Source of the DNA: Macrolepiota albuminosa
Taxonomy: Eukaryota; Basidiomycota; Agaricomycetes; Agaricales; Agaricaceae
Reading direction: 5' to 3'
DNA: 64,000 nucleotides
NCBI GenBank assembly: GCA_027475525.1
Contig: JAMWFC010000092.1
Location: 868,001-932,000 of the forward strand
Each line of letters begins with the position of its first letter. The first letter of the stretch is position 1. A program made the translations under genes and the position numbers. Positions 1 through 11,404 of the stretch are shown here, piece after piece. Below the pieces are notes generated by a model. That model was not told the DNA's origin. It did no database searches and saw nothing but the letters and a program-made list of their open reading frames with translations.

Positions 1-1601
1 CGATCCAGGATCGTCCCTTCTTTTGAAGCCGGTTGGCTCGGAGGGCCTCCTCGTCCCGTTCGTCGTCGAAGTTGAGGTCTTCGGGGTCTTCCGGGGGTTC
101 CTCGGGGCTTGGCACGTTGCCCAGGTCGTGGGCGGCCACGGCGGCGTTGAGTTGGGCCTGGGGGCAGGCGCCGCTGCCGGGGTTAGCATTGGACGGGCCG
201 CGACTCACCGGGGGTCGGCCGCCAGGGAACGCGGGGGGACCGGGGTGCCGCTGCCGGGGTTAGCATTGGACGGGCCGCGACTCACCGGGGGTCGGCCGCC
301 AGGGAACGCGGGGGGACCGGGGTTTCGACCTTGGGGGTTGGGGGTTTTGCCGGAGGGCCAAGGAGGTCCTTCTCTAGGGTTCCAGGGGGGTCGGGAATTC
401 GAAAACTCGCTGCGGTCTTCCCAATAGCGTTGGTCGATCTGCATGACGAGGGCCTTGTACCCGTCGTAGGAGGGTTGTTTCGGGGCGAGTCAGAGGATGT
501 CCTTGATACGTTGTGGGAGGGCGCGGCGGAGGGCGTACCGGAGGGCGCTGTAATTCCAACCTGTCTCGTAAGCTTCCTTTTCAAAACGTACGATGAAGGT
601 AGTGAAACGTTCTTCAGAGCGCATCCGGAGGTTGAAGAGGTTGTCCTCGGCCTCGGCCACGGTGTCATATATCCCGAATTTCCCGGAGAACTCGTCGACA
701 AAGGCTTGCCAGTGAGCGAGTGCCGGGTTGTTGGGGTCGAACTGGATGAGGGCCGTGTAGTGATCGAAGGCGATCCCCTGGAGGTACGACGCGGCAAAGG
801 CCACCTGGGAGCTGTCAACCTGAAACGTGAGCGGCTTTGCCTGAAACGTATTGAGACACTGAGTGAGGAAGGTACGCCATTTTTGGGGGTCCCGGCCCGT
901 GAAAGCGTCGGGCTTTTGAATGTCCAGTCGTCCTTCGCGGGCAAGGGCGTCGCGAGCGTCGTCCGGTCCGGCAGCGTTGTGGGGAGGGGCAGCATTGTAA
1001 TAGTAGTAGTAGTGATTACCCCCCCCTCCTTGAGGAGAAAAAGCACCGAGGGCGGGGCCCCACCCGCCGGGAGGTCCTCCTCCGGGTGGCTCACCTGGGG
1101 GTCCATGCCCGGGAGGCCCGTTGTCCCAAGGGGGTTCGTTCCTGCCAGGAGGGGGCCCGGGTCTCCACGCAGGGAGTGGCGGAGGTGGAGGGCCTGGGGG
1201 TCGTCCTCGAGGTTCAGCTGGGGGTGGCGGAGGCGGTGTCTCCACGCAGGGAGTGGCGGAGGTGGAGGGCCTGGGGGTCGTCCTCGAGGTTCAGCTGGGG
1301 GTGGCGGAGGCGGTCGGGAAGGGTTCGGCGGTGTTGGGTCGGGCGGAGGGGGGTTAGGTGCTGGGTTGGGTGCCGGGTTGCGCGGGGGACGGTCAACCTG
1401 GGAGGGTCGGGCTTGCATTGGGGGTCGCGGGGGGTTCCGTAGGTCGAAGTGGGGTGGTGGATCGCGGCGGAAGTTGCATTCCAGAGGGGCCGGGGCTGAG
1501 GGAGGGGGCGGTACCGGGACGTGCGCGGGGGCGGGACGCGGTTCGTTGTTGCCACGCGTGAGCTCGTCGATGTAGCACAGCGTGTCGCGGCGTAAGGAGA
1601 G
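1..1601 (-). pseudogene. Gag of a family-A gypsy element, cut by window edge
   Basis: Read on the minus strand, this is the second half of the Gag found in the complete family-A element at 28657-39723. A Pro-rich linker is followed by an H-Y-Y-Y-Y-Y-N run near 1000, then the capsid-like Retrotrans_gag region (about 490-960), then an Asp/Glu-rich stretch that runs off the left edge. Gag forms the particle that packages element RNA. The first 1.1 kb of gag is missing: sequence just after the primer-binding site jumps to what lies near 30523 in the full copy. Two 77-bp duplications (170, 1162) break the frame. Family assignment is sure; an intact product is not possible as assembled. Confidence 0.85.
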
Positions 1602-1614
1602 AGTCTTGATATTA
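1602..1614 (-). promoter_or_regulatory. Self-complementary primer-binding site
   Basis: Thirteen bases directly abutting the LTR. They are the reverse complement of a 13-mer inside the same LTR (3003-3015), as in the full family-A copy. This suggests priming by the element's own mRNA 5' end rather than by a tRNA. Confidence 0.7.
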
Positions 1615-3456
1615 TGTCAGGTTCCGCTGAGTCGGGGGCTTTCCGGGAAAGCAACGCCCTTACGATGCGGACTTGACCTACGAATACTCGGGTGTCTGGA
1701 ACTCCGGGGCTAGGACTCCGGGGTTCAAGACGAGGACAGGGGTAATCCCGGGAGAGGGGACTAGAGTCCGGGAGTTTTGGGTTGGGGGTGGCTGAGAGTT
1801 AGAGGGGGTCGAGTCGTGAACCGGAGGTTCTAGGGGACTAGAGTCCGGGAGTTTTGGGTTGGGGGTGGCTGAGAGTTAGAGGGGGTCGAGTCGTGAACCG
1901 GAGGTTCTAAGATGAGACCAAGTTAGTAAATCAAGAGTCGCGAAGTGCGTACCAAAACTTAGAGCACGTGAATACTTAGGCGTTGATAGGACCCCATACA
2001 GGATCAGCGCATCAACGGCAGGCTCGGCACCGGCTCCGGAAATCTTGCTGCACTCGTTCCGAACTTAGCGCACGCGTTCTACCTATTTTAAGCCATTCCC
2101 GACGGCCGGACACGGCAAGAAGCAGATCCGATCAATGATAGCGCCGACGGCAGCAAGAATGACAACTGACAGATGGCATCAGTCACTGACGACAGCGCTT
2201 AGGGAGAAGCCTGATGATCTATCAAACACTGACGGACAGCTTGGCGTTTGACCTTGGTGTTTGACACCGCTTAGCATCTCGATTCGGCGCCTGACATCGC
2301 TAAGCACTTTGGACAGACAGAAGGGTGATGAATTGATGGTTTAGCACCGCGATCTGCCGCCTGGTGGCGCCAAGGGTCTTGAAAAGACGGTAGGGATCTG
2401 AAACCGTTGGAGCTACCCCTATGAAATTTTCCAGTTTACCGCACTTTGGCGATGGTTGGTCACTGGCGACGGTGAACTCCTTGTAATATATATACTTACC
2501 GACTTGTACATACGGAATCAGACGAATAGACCAGAGTTTCCCCCTTACTTCAGTCTCTCTCTTACGCTCAAGAGCTCATTTACGGTCGGCAACGTCGAAC
2601 TCGTCGGCAGTTGCAGACTCTCGCTAAACTTTGACTTATTCGCGCCTTGCAACTACGGCAGGCATTATCGACGCTTAGACCTCGCTAAGCTTACCGTGCT
2701 CTTGCCGTTGACCTTGCCGTGTTCACTTACCGCTCTTTTCTTAGGCGCTTTACCTTAGCGCTTGACACTTGCCGACCCTGTTACCGACTTTCCTCTTTTT
2801 CACAGGCGCGTTCTCTGGGACCTGCCCGGGACTCCCCATACTACTTTTAGCGCGCCCAACGCAAGCTCTTGGTACGGTAACACTTTAGTTACATTTGTTG
2901 CTGACCAAAACTTTGGGCGTCATCAGCGTGCCAGTCGAAGCGTACCAATCAAGGCGTACCAGTCAAGCAAAGGGCACGCAATATCCAAGTAAGCAAAGTA
3001 TGTAATATCAAGACTACTGAATACAACAGGGAGCTACACTATAAGTACTACGGGGCCGGGTCTCGGGGTTCCGGGATGTCTGGGATGGGTTCCGGGGGTC
3101 ATTGAGTAGCGGCAGGGGCTGTATACCGGGATCGCGCGTGTGGGGCGCGCGATCAATTGGCGCGGATGGAGCCGTGATGCGTGATGCGTGATGGCCGGCA
3201 CGAGTCGCGTGATCTGATTGTTGATCGGGGCTGGTGACGGCTGATGGCGGTCCTTGATGCGCGTGTGATGGCCGGCACGAGTCGCGTGATCTGATTGTTG
3301 ATCGGGGCTGGTGACGGCTGATGGCGGTCCTTGATGCGTGTGATGGCGGTGTCGGCGGTCGTGATGGCAGGGCGTGTCCTGTGGGGTCGGAGGGAGGGTC
3401 CTGGAGGGTGTTCTGGGGGTGTCCCGGGGTGGGCCCGGAGGGGAGGGGTCGTGACA
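1615..3456 (-). mobile_element. Family-A LTR (5' LTR of minus copy), carrying a nested insert
   Basis: The sequence starts TGTCAG and ends GTGACA, and matches the reverse complement of the LTRs at 28657-29405 and 38983-39723. It is long only because a 942-bp insert plus a 4-bp duplication sits at 1984-2929 and two 77-bp duplications sit at 1756 and 3188. Subtracting these leaves about 742 bp, the normal LTR length. The right end abuts the truncated gag of element B, so this element inserted into B. The other end of the element is outside the window. Confidence 0.9.
1984..2925. mobile_element. Putative solo LTR nested in family-A LTR
   Basis: This 942-bp segment is absent from other family-A LTRs. 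It begins TGATAG, ends CATCA (TG...CA ends), and is flanked by GCGT at 1980-1983 and 2926-2929, a 4-bp target duplication. It has no significant ORF and contains a TATATATA tract near 2488. The structure fits a solo LTR of a family not otherwise seen here. A non-LTR insert with chance TG/CA ends is the alternative. Confidence 0.55.
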
Positions 3457-4304
3457 GTGGGGACGACTTTGTCTCGGACGACCTGAAAATTGCATGGGTT
3501 CTCTCCTACATGAAGTCTGGGAGAGCGGCCACCTACGCACTGCGGGTTTTCTGGCACCCCGGAGGCGTTGTGGGGTTTGCAAACTGGGCCGCATTTGAGC
3601 AGGAGTTCCAGGACGAGTTCTTTCCCCGGAACCCAGCCAAGGCAGCTGCGCTGGTCCTCCGAGACAGGGATCAATACGGACAAGGGAGGCGCTCGCTGGA
3701 CAAATACATTGACTCCTTCCGGGCACTAGTTGAGCAGGCCGGGTACCCCGATGGACTGCAACTCTGCCTCACCTTCCGGGAAGGGCTCCAATCCACTCTG
3801 ATGGAGCGTATTGACAACCTTGCAGAAGGACGTCCAGCCAACAACCAAGTCGCCTCCTGGTACCGAGTGGCCCGGGATCAGTGGCAGCTCATGGAACTTA
3901 AGCGCAGCCTGCGCCAAGCTCCGGCCACGGCAACAGCCCCGCGTCCTCGGGTCCCTCTCCCCCATCCTGTAGCAGCTGTGTTCCACCCTCCCAGCCTCCC
4001 TGCTCCCTCCGCCGGGCCCACACTGCCCCCAGGGGCCCCTATGGATGTGGACTCCTCCTGCCAGCGTGCCAACCTACCTCTTCTGTGCTGGCGCTGCAGC
4101 ACCCCCGGCCACTTTGCACGCTGTTGCCCGCTTGGCCTCGAGGTGCGCTACCTAGCCCCGGAGGAGCAGGAAGAGCTACTCCTGCAGCTCCTGGCAGCCA
4201 AGGACGCAGCCGGAGCCCCCTCTCCCGACACGGCACCGCTGGAGACCCGGGAGCAGGAGCGGAGTGTGGATGCGTCGGGAGGAGGGAGCCCGGAGGATTT
4301 TTAG
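3457..4304 (+). pseudogene. Element B Gag, 5'-truncated
   Basis: Open reading in one frame from the family-A insertion point to a TAG. It holds a Retrotrans_gag capsid region (about 3480-3900, with conserved F-x-x-E-F-x-x-x-F and a Y-x-x-x-F-R core) and a C-terminal CCHC zinc knuckle (C-x2-C-x4-H-x4-C, about 4087-4128). The pol frame is open from 4085 and overlaps gag in the -1 frame by about 220 bases, compatible with -1 frameshifting in the parent element. Codons upstream of 3457 belong to the inserted LTR, so the true start is lost. Confidence 0.85.
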
Positions 4305-6250
4305 AGGAGCGACGGGTGAAGAGTACACCCCCGTCGCTTGGTGCAAATCGATTTGTATGTCTGTCCATAGAAGAGCTCAATACAACCCCTGAGGACACTT
4401 TGGCACCTGCGATTGTAAGCCCACCCCTCGACATATCTAAAAGCCCCCCGGCCTCGCCAACTCCTCCTGCTGGGCTCCCTCGACCCCGCATCCCTGCCTG
4501 GCAACGTCGCCTTCCAAGGCGCTACGTGGTAGCCTCGACACCCTCGACCAACTCGCTCCGGCTAAAGGTGAAGGTCGAAACAACTGACACACAGCAGACC
4601 CAGAGCATGACTGCTCTTCTAGATTCCGGAGCCACCGGGCTCTTTGTGGATGCTGACTACGTGGCCCGACACCAACTCACGACTTGCCCTCTCCCTTCCC
4701 CAATTCTGGTCTACAATATTGATGGTACCCCCAATGAAGCAGGCTCCATCCGCGCCGTTGTAGACCTGGTTCTGTGCTATTGGGCCCACGCCGAGCGTGC
4801 CACCTTCGCAGTCACCAGCTTGGGAAAGCAGGATATGATCCTGGGATACACATGGCTCTGGGAGCACAACCCGGAGATAGACTGGACTACCGGAGAGGTG
4901 AGCATGAGTCGGTGCCCCCGACGCTGCGCCACCTGTGCGAAGGAGGCAAGGATAGAGCGGCGCACCGCTGTGCGGGAACGCGCAGCCATCCAGGCCTGCC
5001 GGGCAGGACACATCCCCTTCGCCGACCTCGACCTGTTGGATCCTCCGCCCCTGGCGTTCCCTCATAGAGAGGCCCTCTATGAGGACGACAGGCACAGCGG
5101 TGGAGAGGCCACCATGGAAGACGGTCACAAAGGAGAATTCCTGCCAGTCCCGGACCCGGAATTACCAGACGAGGCCATTGAGGTAGGGGACCGCATCTAT
5201 GCCACAGCGTTGCGTCCGCCGCCATTGGCAGAGGAGATCCGGGCCAGCCAGACCACTTTCCAACGGTTGGCCCAGGCCTTCGCCACCAATACCTCGCCTC
5301 GCCCATTCCGGGATACTGTCCCGGGCCACCTGCACGACTTTGAGGATGTTTTCTCCAAGGCCTCGTTTGATTCTCTCCCAGAGCGCAAGCAGTGGGATCA
5401 TGCCATCGAGCTCCTACCAGACTCAAAGCCGGCCAACTGCAAGGTATACCCACTGGCGCCCAAGGAGCAGGATGAACTAGATGCCTTCCTCCGGGAGAAT
5501 CTCGAAACTGGAAGAATTCGACCCTCAAAGTCACCGATGGCCTCTCCGGTGTTTTTCATCAAGAAGAAGGATGGCACCCTCCGGTTGGTCCAAGATTATT
5601 GTGTGCTTAATGCGATGACCATCAAGAACCGCTACCCGCTCCCTCTCATCTCAGAACTCATTAACAACCTCCGGGGTGCACGCTACTTCACCAAGTTGGA
5701 CGTCCGCTGGGGCTACAACAATGTGCGCATCCAGGAGGGAGACGAGTGGAAGGCTGCGTTTCGGACCAACTGGGGCCTGTTTGAACCATTGGTAATGTTC
5801 TTCGGGCTCACCAACAGCCCCACCACCTTTCAAACCATGATGAATGACATATTCTGGGACCTCATAGCAGATGGGGTGGTGTGTGTGTACCTGGACAATA
5901 TCCTCATCTACACCAAGACGCTAGAGGAGCACCGCCGGATCACCCGCATAGTCCTAGACCGCCTCCGCCAGTATCAGCTCTACCTCAAACCAGAGAAATG
6001 TGAGTTCGAGAAAACTCAGATCGAGTACCTCAGGCTCATCATCTCTCACGGTATGGCGGAGATGGACCCAGTGAAGGTGGCCGGCGTTACGCAGTGGCCA
6101 GAGCCCCAGAACAAGAAGGAAGTACAGGCCTTCCTGGGATTCACCAACTTCTACCGGTGGTTCATCCAGGACTTTTCCCACCACGCACGGCCCCTCTTTG
6201 ACCTCACCTGGAAGGAGGGAGCTGTTCGCCATCCGGGCACTGGAGGGGAT
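4305..6250 (+). pseudogene. Element B Pol: protease and reverse transcriptase
   Basis: A long frame carrying a retropepsin motif D-S-G-A-T (4622-4636), then a Ty3/gypsy reverse transcriptase: K-K-D-G-T and R-Y-P-L-P fingers, Y-F-T-K-L-D, F-G-L-T-N-S-P palm motifs, and the thumb ending in F-L-G-F-x-N-F-Y-R. The catalytic Y-x-D-D is Y-L-D-N (5888-5899), so the second metal-binding Asp is gone and the enzyme should be dead. The expected RNase H domain does not follow: after the thumb the sequence passes within about 40 bases into the RNase H-integrase linker, so an internal deletion removed it. A frame change (6198-6268) lies at that point. Confidence 0.85.
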
Positions 6251-7829
6251 ATCTGCCCAGGGAGATGAGGTCGACATTCTCCGGGATATTCGTTGGGGGA
6301 ACTGGGAGGGGATGCAGGAGGACTCCGTGGCCAAGGCCGCCTTGGCTCTACGGTCTCATCGCCCCACGGGCACGAGGGCAGTGCATGCCAACGAGTGGAG
6401 TCTCCAAGACGGCCTCCTCACCTACCGCAGCCGCATCTATGTACCCAACGACCCGGAGCTCCGGCGACGCATTGTTGAGCAACACCACGACTCCCGCATT
6501 GCTGGGCATCCCGGGCGCTGGAAGACGCTGGAACTTGTGTCCTGGAACTACTGGTGGCCCCAGATGTCAAGATACATAGGCTCCTACACCAGCACCTGTG
6601 ATCTCTGCCTCCGGACCAAGCCCCAGCGCCGTCTCCCTACTGGTCAGCTGCACTCCTTGCCGACGCCCGCAGAACGGTGGAGTGTGGCCTCCGTGGACTT
6701 CATTGTGGAGCTTTCAGGCACACACGGCTACAATGCTATCCTGGTGGTCGTGGACCTCTATGGCAAACGGGCTCACTTCATTCCGACCCACACGACCTGC
6801 TCCGCCATGGGTGCCGCTAACCTGTACCGGAAGAATGTCTGGAAACTCCACGGTCTTTCTGATGCGTACGTGTCTGACCGGGGCCCACAGTTCGTTGCGG
6901 AGTTCACCCAGGAGCTCTACCGCCTCCTGCATGTGAAGCTCCACACCTCCACTGCCTACCACCCGCAATCCGATGGCCAGACCGAACGTGTTAACCAGGA
7001 GCTTGAGCAATACCTGCGGCTATTCTGCAATGAGCGTCAGGACGACTGGGATGAGCTCCTGCCGGAGGCGGAATTCCAGTACAACAACCATGTCCATGCC
7101 TCGACGCAGGTATCACCCTTCTTCCTTGACACAGGGCGGCACCCCCGGATGGGTTTTGAACCACGCACACGGCGGTCGGAGAACGAATCGGTCAATGAGT
7201 TTGTGGATCGCATGCAGAAGGCACAGGAGGAGGCGAAGGCTGCGCTAACTAAGGCAAAGGACGACATGGCACGATACTACAACCGGGGCCGGACACCAGC
7301 TCCCAAGTACAAGCCCGGAGACCGCGTATTCCTGGATGCCTCCGACATCTCCACCACGCGACCCTCAAAGAAGCTGTCTCATCGTCAACTGGGGCCATAC
7401 CCCATTGAGCGTCAGGTGGGGCCCCTAGCCTACCGACTCCGGCTGCCTGCGGGCATGCGCCAACTCCACCCGGTCTTCAACGTGGTCAAGCTTTCTCCAG
7501 CCCCAGAAGACCCCATCCCCGGGCAACGAGCACCGCCACCGCCACCGCCAGTCCTAGCAGACAGCAGGGTGGAGTACGAAGTGGAGAAGATCTTGGACAG
7601 CCACCTATTCCGTGGGAAGCTACAGTACAAGGTGAAGTGGAAGGGCTATGGTATTGAAGACATCTCCTGGGAGCCATCTGAAGACGTCCACGCCCCGGCT
7701 CTCACCCAGGACTTCCACTGCCGGCACCCTGATGCCCCACGAACCATACGGGGAGTTTACCCCCTTTCTCTAGCGGATCAGGCCATCTGCAAGTTCTTCT
7801 ACCCAGCACGTCGAGACGCCGCGCCCTAG
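6250..7829 (+). CDS. Element B integrase with chromodomain
   Basis: An uninterrupted frame encodes a gypsy integrase that inserts element cDNA. It has an HHCC zinc-binding N-terminus (H-H-x-x-x-x-x-G-H-P ... C-x2-C), a catalytic core with D in V-D-F-I-V-E, D in V-S-D-R-G, and E in Q-T-E-R-V-N-Q, then the GPY/F-like region. It ends in a chromodomain (about 7570-7690; E-Y-E-V-E-K-I-L-D and Y-K-V-K-W-K-G-Y with W-E-P), which marks it as a chromovirus. It ends with TAG next to the polypurine tract. The integrase looks intact although the upstream RT is not. Confidence 0.9.
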
Positions 7830-7841
7830 AAGGGGGGGTGA
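7826..7841 (+). promoter_or_regulatory. Polypurine tract of element B
   Basis: An A/G-rich run ending in seven G residues immediately before the 3' LTR, the position used to prime plus-strand DNA synthesis. The same AAGGGGGGGTGA core precedes the family-A 3' LTR. Confidence 0.75.
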
Positions 7842-8153
7842 TGTCAGGGGACTCCTCGCTCTTGTCTTTCCTTTTCCAGAGTTTCCGGAGAACTCCGGAG
7901 CATTTCCCATGCCCCGGAGTTCTCCTGGCCTCCCGGAGCTAGCCGTTGGATACTGTACAGTCGTTCCCACGCCCGTCCACCCCCGTACTGATGTGCTGCA
8001 CTGGCAGAGGAATCCTTAGACTTGTTCTCTTTGGATTTCCCTCTGCCAGGTGATTAGTTATTGATTGTACTGTCGTTACTGGCTCTAATATACTTTGGAT
8101 TTCCCTCTGCCAGTTGTGTGATAGTGCCGCAACCTCCGGAGGTCGCCCTTACA
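7842..8153 (+). mobile_element. Element B 3' LTR
   Basis: Starts TGTCAGGGGAC and ends CGCCCTTACA. It shares its 3' half with the LTR at 25357-25873 and, inverted, with 22386-22757, including two copies of a TTTGGATTTCCCTCTGCCAG-like motif about 60-70 bp apart. At 312 bp it is shorter than the 517-bp relative. Right of it the sequence is internal gag of element C, so B lies inside C. Confidence 0.85.
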
Positions 8154-9005
8154 GATGTGTGCTACCACCTCACAGCCTGCTGCTATGGTGGAGACAACAT
8201 GGACCAGGAGAGGATATTTGTGCTACACAAATTTATGGAAGGAGAGGCTCAGAATTGGTTCCGTCGCCATGTTCTCCACATTAATCGCGACAAGCAGCAT
8301 TGGACATTTAAAGAAGTCCTGATAGGACTGTACAATCGCTTCGTCAACGCTGCAACGATGCAGGAAGCTCGTGATGCCTTTAGAAAGGCAGTGTATGACA
8401 CTAAGACTGGCATTCAGACCTTTTATGATGACCTGGTGGGTCATGCGCAGAATATGGCCATCTATCCAGATGAATACACTATCTGTGAGACATTCCTGGA
8501 TGGAATACCCACAGACATGAGGAGAGCGTTGATACGCGACAATAATTTGTCTCCAGAGGTCAATACTGTGACCAAATTCTTGGCGTATGCCATTTGTTAT
8601 GAGCAGTCGACACGGACTGCAAACCATTATGAGCAGCATAGTTCATGCCGAGGAACAGTGAACCGTCAGGCAGTGAAGGTGGGAACCTTCCTGGCCAAAC
8701 AGACAGATATGGAGAACAATCGCAATCCGCGATTCGTTGTTCGTAAGACAATCCCTGGAGGCCAACGGCCTCGATCGAAGCCTGCTGGACAATTGCCAGC
8801 AAAGGATAGTCGACCCTTTTCAGGTCAGAATCAAGTAGCACTGAGAGGAGTGGTGGCGCCTGTACCGTGTATAGCGGGCAAAACCGCTGGGGTTCCAGGA
8901 GCGGCCCAGAGAAGGCCTGCTGGGGACCCCTCAGCATGCTACAACTGTGGCAGGAGCGGGCATTTCGCTAAGGAGTATCCTGCCCCTCCTAAGGCACACA
9001 TCTGA
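8154..9005 (+). pseudogene. Element C Gag, interrupted by B
   Basis: Gag of a gypsy element closely related to D (minus strand, 45.1-48.1 kb). They share an F-V-L-x-x-F/E-F start, a W-F-R-R-x-V-L-H block, W-T-F-K, L-x-G-L-Y-N-R-F-V, F-L-D-G-I-P and the H-Y-E-x-x-S region. The zinc knuckle near 8938-8985 reads C-x2-C-x4-H-x4-Y, with Tyr replacing the last Cys. The frame ends in TGA where D continues, so this is a premature stop. The N-terminal third is missing at the B junction. Confidence 0.85.
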
Positions 9006-9758
9006 GCAGCCCATATGGCTGCAGCACCTAGCGATGTCGTCAGTGACGACGAGGACGACGAGATTGTTGAAGAAGCGGAGGAAGAACCGCAGATAGAGGC
9101 TGACGGGTCGGAAGTGGATGACACCGAGAACGTCCAGATTGATGGCGACGAATACGTCGCAGTGGATGTGTACGACAGTGACTACTATGCTCGTAATGAC
9201 GAGGAGGAACACCTGTTTGCACTGACGGAGTGCCGTGGAGATCAGCGCGTCTGAATGAGACGCGTAACCCTGCAGAAGGCAACTAATAAGTTGCAGCGGC
9301 CATGCTATACTCCCAAAGAGAAGGAGTGCCTGGTCATGTATGTTGATGTCAATGGACATCCGGCATGGACGTTGTGGGACTCCGGGAGTACCACTACGGG
9401 CATTACGCCCCAGTTTGCTCACGTCAACGCAATTCGCGTTCATGAACTGGAGGAGCCATTGATGCTCCAGCTGGGGACTGTGGGGAGTCGCGCTATGGTG
9501 CAGTTTGGCGTGGAGGTGAGAATAAAGACGTCAGGAATGTTGACAAAAGAATACGTGGATATAGCAAATTTTGATCACTACAACATGATTATCGGTATGC
9601 CGTTCATGCGTAAGAACAAGGTGTCGCTGGATTTTGTGAACGACATGGTCGTTGTGAATGGTACGCCTTTGAAGGCGGAGAAAGTGGTGTTGAACGATAC
9701 AGATGGTCATTTGAGGCGCTATCATGCAACTGAAAAGCGGCGTGATGAACGCAACTGA
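9006..9758 (+). pseudogene. Element C acidic linker and aspartic protease
   Basis: An Asp/Glu-rich linker (9015-9254) matches the equivalent acidic stretch of D. It is followed by a retropepsin: L-W-D-S-G-S-T catalytic loop near 9375 and the I-I-G-M-P-F-M hydrophobic motif near 9590. Both pieces end in TGA (9252, 9756) in otherwise continuous frames, consistent with CGA Arg codons turned into stops. Confidence 0.85.
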
Positions 9759-10449
9759 CTAGATGGTCGCAGGAGAGCGACTGTACAGAAGGTGGAGGAC
9801 AAACAGGCCCCACCGAAAAGCCTGCTGGCAGACTCGCCGGCTATACTGATGTCTGAGGAAGAGTTTCAAGGAACTCTGGAGAAGGGGAAGCACCCGGATG
9901 TGATTGGGTGTACCAATGGAAAGCCTAAACAGGCTGTACAGTGCAAGAATGAGCGTGGTAGACGTGTGATGGAGTTGCTGGAATGCCAGCCGACTAGCTC
10001 TCAAGTGAAGGTTGAGGATCTCGTCAGGGACGAGGTATACAGTACAATGGGAACTGTGGGTAGCACTAGGTCGCTAATGGATCGACCAGTGCCTCGGCCA
10101 GGAGTGCAATGGGCGTATGACCCATGAATGCCACGGGAGTGGAATGAGTTGGTAGCGTCAATGGTGACGCAGGCTATGGGAAGTGGGCAAGCAACCCAGA
10201 TGGGAGAAGTGTACCGTCACGCACAAGAGGACAAGATTTCCGAAACATCGGATATCGTATTTGACGGATTTTTGCTGAAAGCAAGAAGTGTGCAGTCATC
10301 GGCGAGTACGACGAGGAAACAACCAGTTGTAAGGTTGAATCCGGGAGATCTCACAGAGGAGCACGTACGTGCCTTACAGGAGCGATTTGAACCAAAGGTT
10401 CAACTGCGTATAGCATGCATAGCCAAAGGAAAAGGTAAGGCTTTGAGTC
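9759..10449 (+). pseudogene. Element C protease-RT linker
   Basis: Two open pieces separated by a single TGA (10125-10127). They align with D around 43.6-44.1 kb, sharing P-T-S-S-Q-V-K, W-A-Y-D-P and M-P-x-E-W-N-E-L-V. D has an Arg exactly where C has the stop. The region joins protease to RT and has no recognised domain. It is cut at 10450 by a family-A solo LTR. Confidence 0.75.
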
Positions 10450-10454
10450 TTACA

Positions 10455-11399
10455 TGTCAGGTTCCGCTGAGTCGGGGGCTTTCCGGGAAAGCAACGCCCT
10501 TACGATGCGGACTTGACCTACAAATACTCGGGTGTCTGGAACTCCGGGACTAGGATTCCGGGGTTCAAGACGTGGACAGGGAAATCCCGGGAGAGGGGAC
10601 TTAGTCCGGGGGTTTTGGGTGGATGGGTAACGGGGAAGTTCGGGTAGGGGTCGAGTCGTGAACCGGGGGTTCTAAGACGAGACCAAGTTAGTAAGTTAAA
10701 GTCGCGAAGTGCGTACTGGTCTTAGAGCACACGATTATCCAAGCGTGCCAGTCAAGCGTGCCAGTCAATGCGTACCAGTCAAATAGAGGGCACGCAACAA
10801 TTCAAGTAAAGCAGAGTAACAGTATATGTAATATCAAGACTAGCGAATACAGCGGAGAACTACACTATAAGTACTACAGATCGTGTCTCGGGCTTCCGGA
10901 GTGTCTGGGATGAGTTCTGGGGGTCATTGAGTAGCGGCCAGGGACTGTATACCGGGATCGCACGTGTGGGGACGTGCGATCAATTGGCGCGGAGGGAGTC
11001 GTGATGCGTGGGGCGTGATGCATGATGGTCGGATGCGAGCCTGTGGGGACGTGCGATCAATTGGCGCGGAGGGAGTCGTGATGCGTGGGGCGTGATGCAT
11101 GATGGTCGGATGCGAGCCGCGTGATCCGATCGTTGATGGCAGTTGATCCCGGGGTCCGTGATGCAGGGGTCCTGGGGGGCTGGCTGATGGCGGTCATTGA
11201 TGCGTGTGATGGCGGCGTCGGTAGCTGTGGGGGCGGGGTGCGCTGTGGGATTGAGGCTGGCTGATGGCGGTCATTGATGCGTGTGATGGCGGCGTCGGTA
11301 GCTGTGGGGGCGGGGTGCGCTGTGGGATTGATGGAAGGGGTTCCCGGGCGGGGCTCTGGGGGTGTCCCGGGGAGGTTCCGGGGGGGAGGGGTCGTGACA
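10455..11399 (-). mobile_element. Family-A solo LTR in element C
   Basis: TGTCAG...GTGACA, same family as 28657-29405, flanked by a perfect 5-bp target duplication TTACA (10450-10454 and 11400-11404). Excision of the LTR rejoins element C's frame. The self-priming 13-mer is kept at 10829-10841. Two 77-bp duplications (10965, 11178) lengthen it. Its solo state implies LTR-LTR recombination after insertion. Confidence 0.92.
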
Positions 11400-11404
11400 T
11401 TACA

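Noticed and set aside
331..1575. Long plus-strand open frame opposite family-A gag
   Set aside because: The minus strand is Gag by homology; long antisense frames are expected in very GC-rich DNA. The 37.1-38.8 kb antisense gene was kept only because it has introns and a conserved homologue.
4085..4304. Gag/Pol overlap as proof of programmed -1 frameshifting in element B
   Set aside because: The overlap is compatible, but no clear slippery heptamer with a downstream structure could be assigned, and decay by indel gives the same picture.
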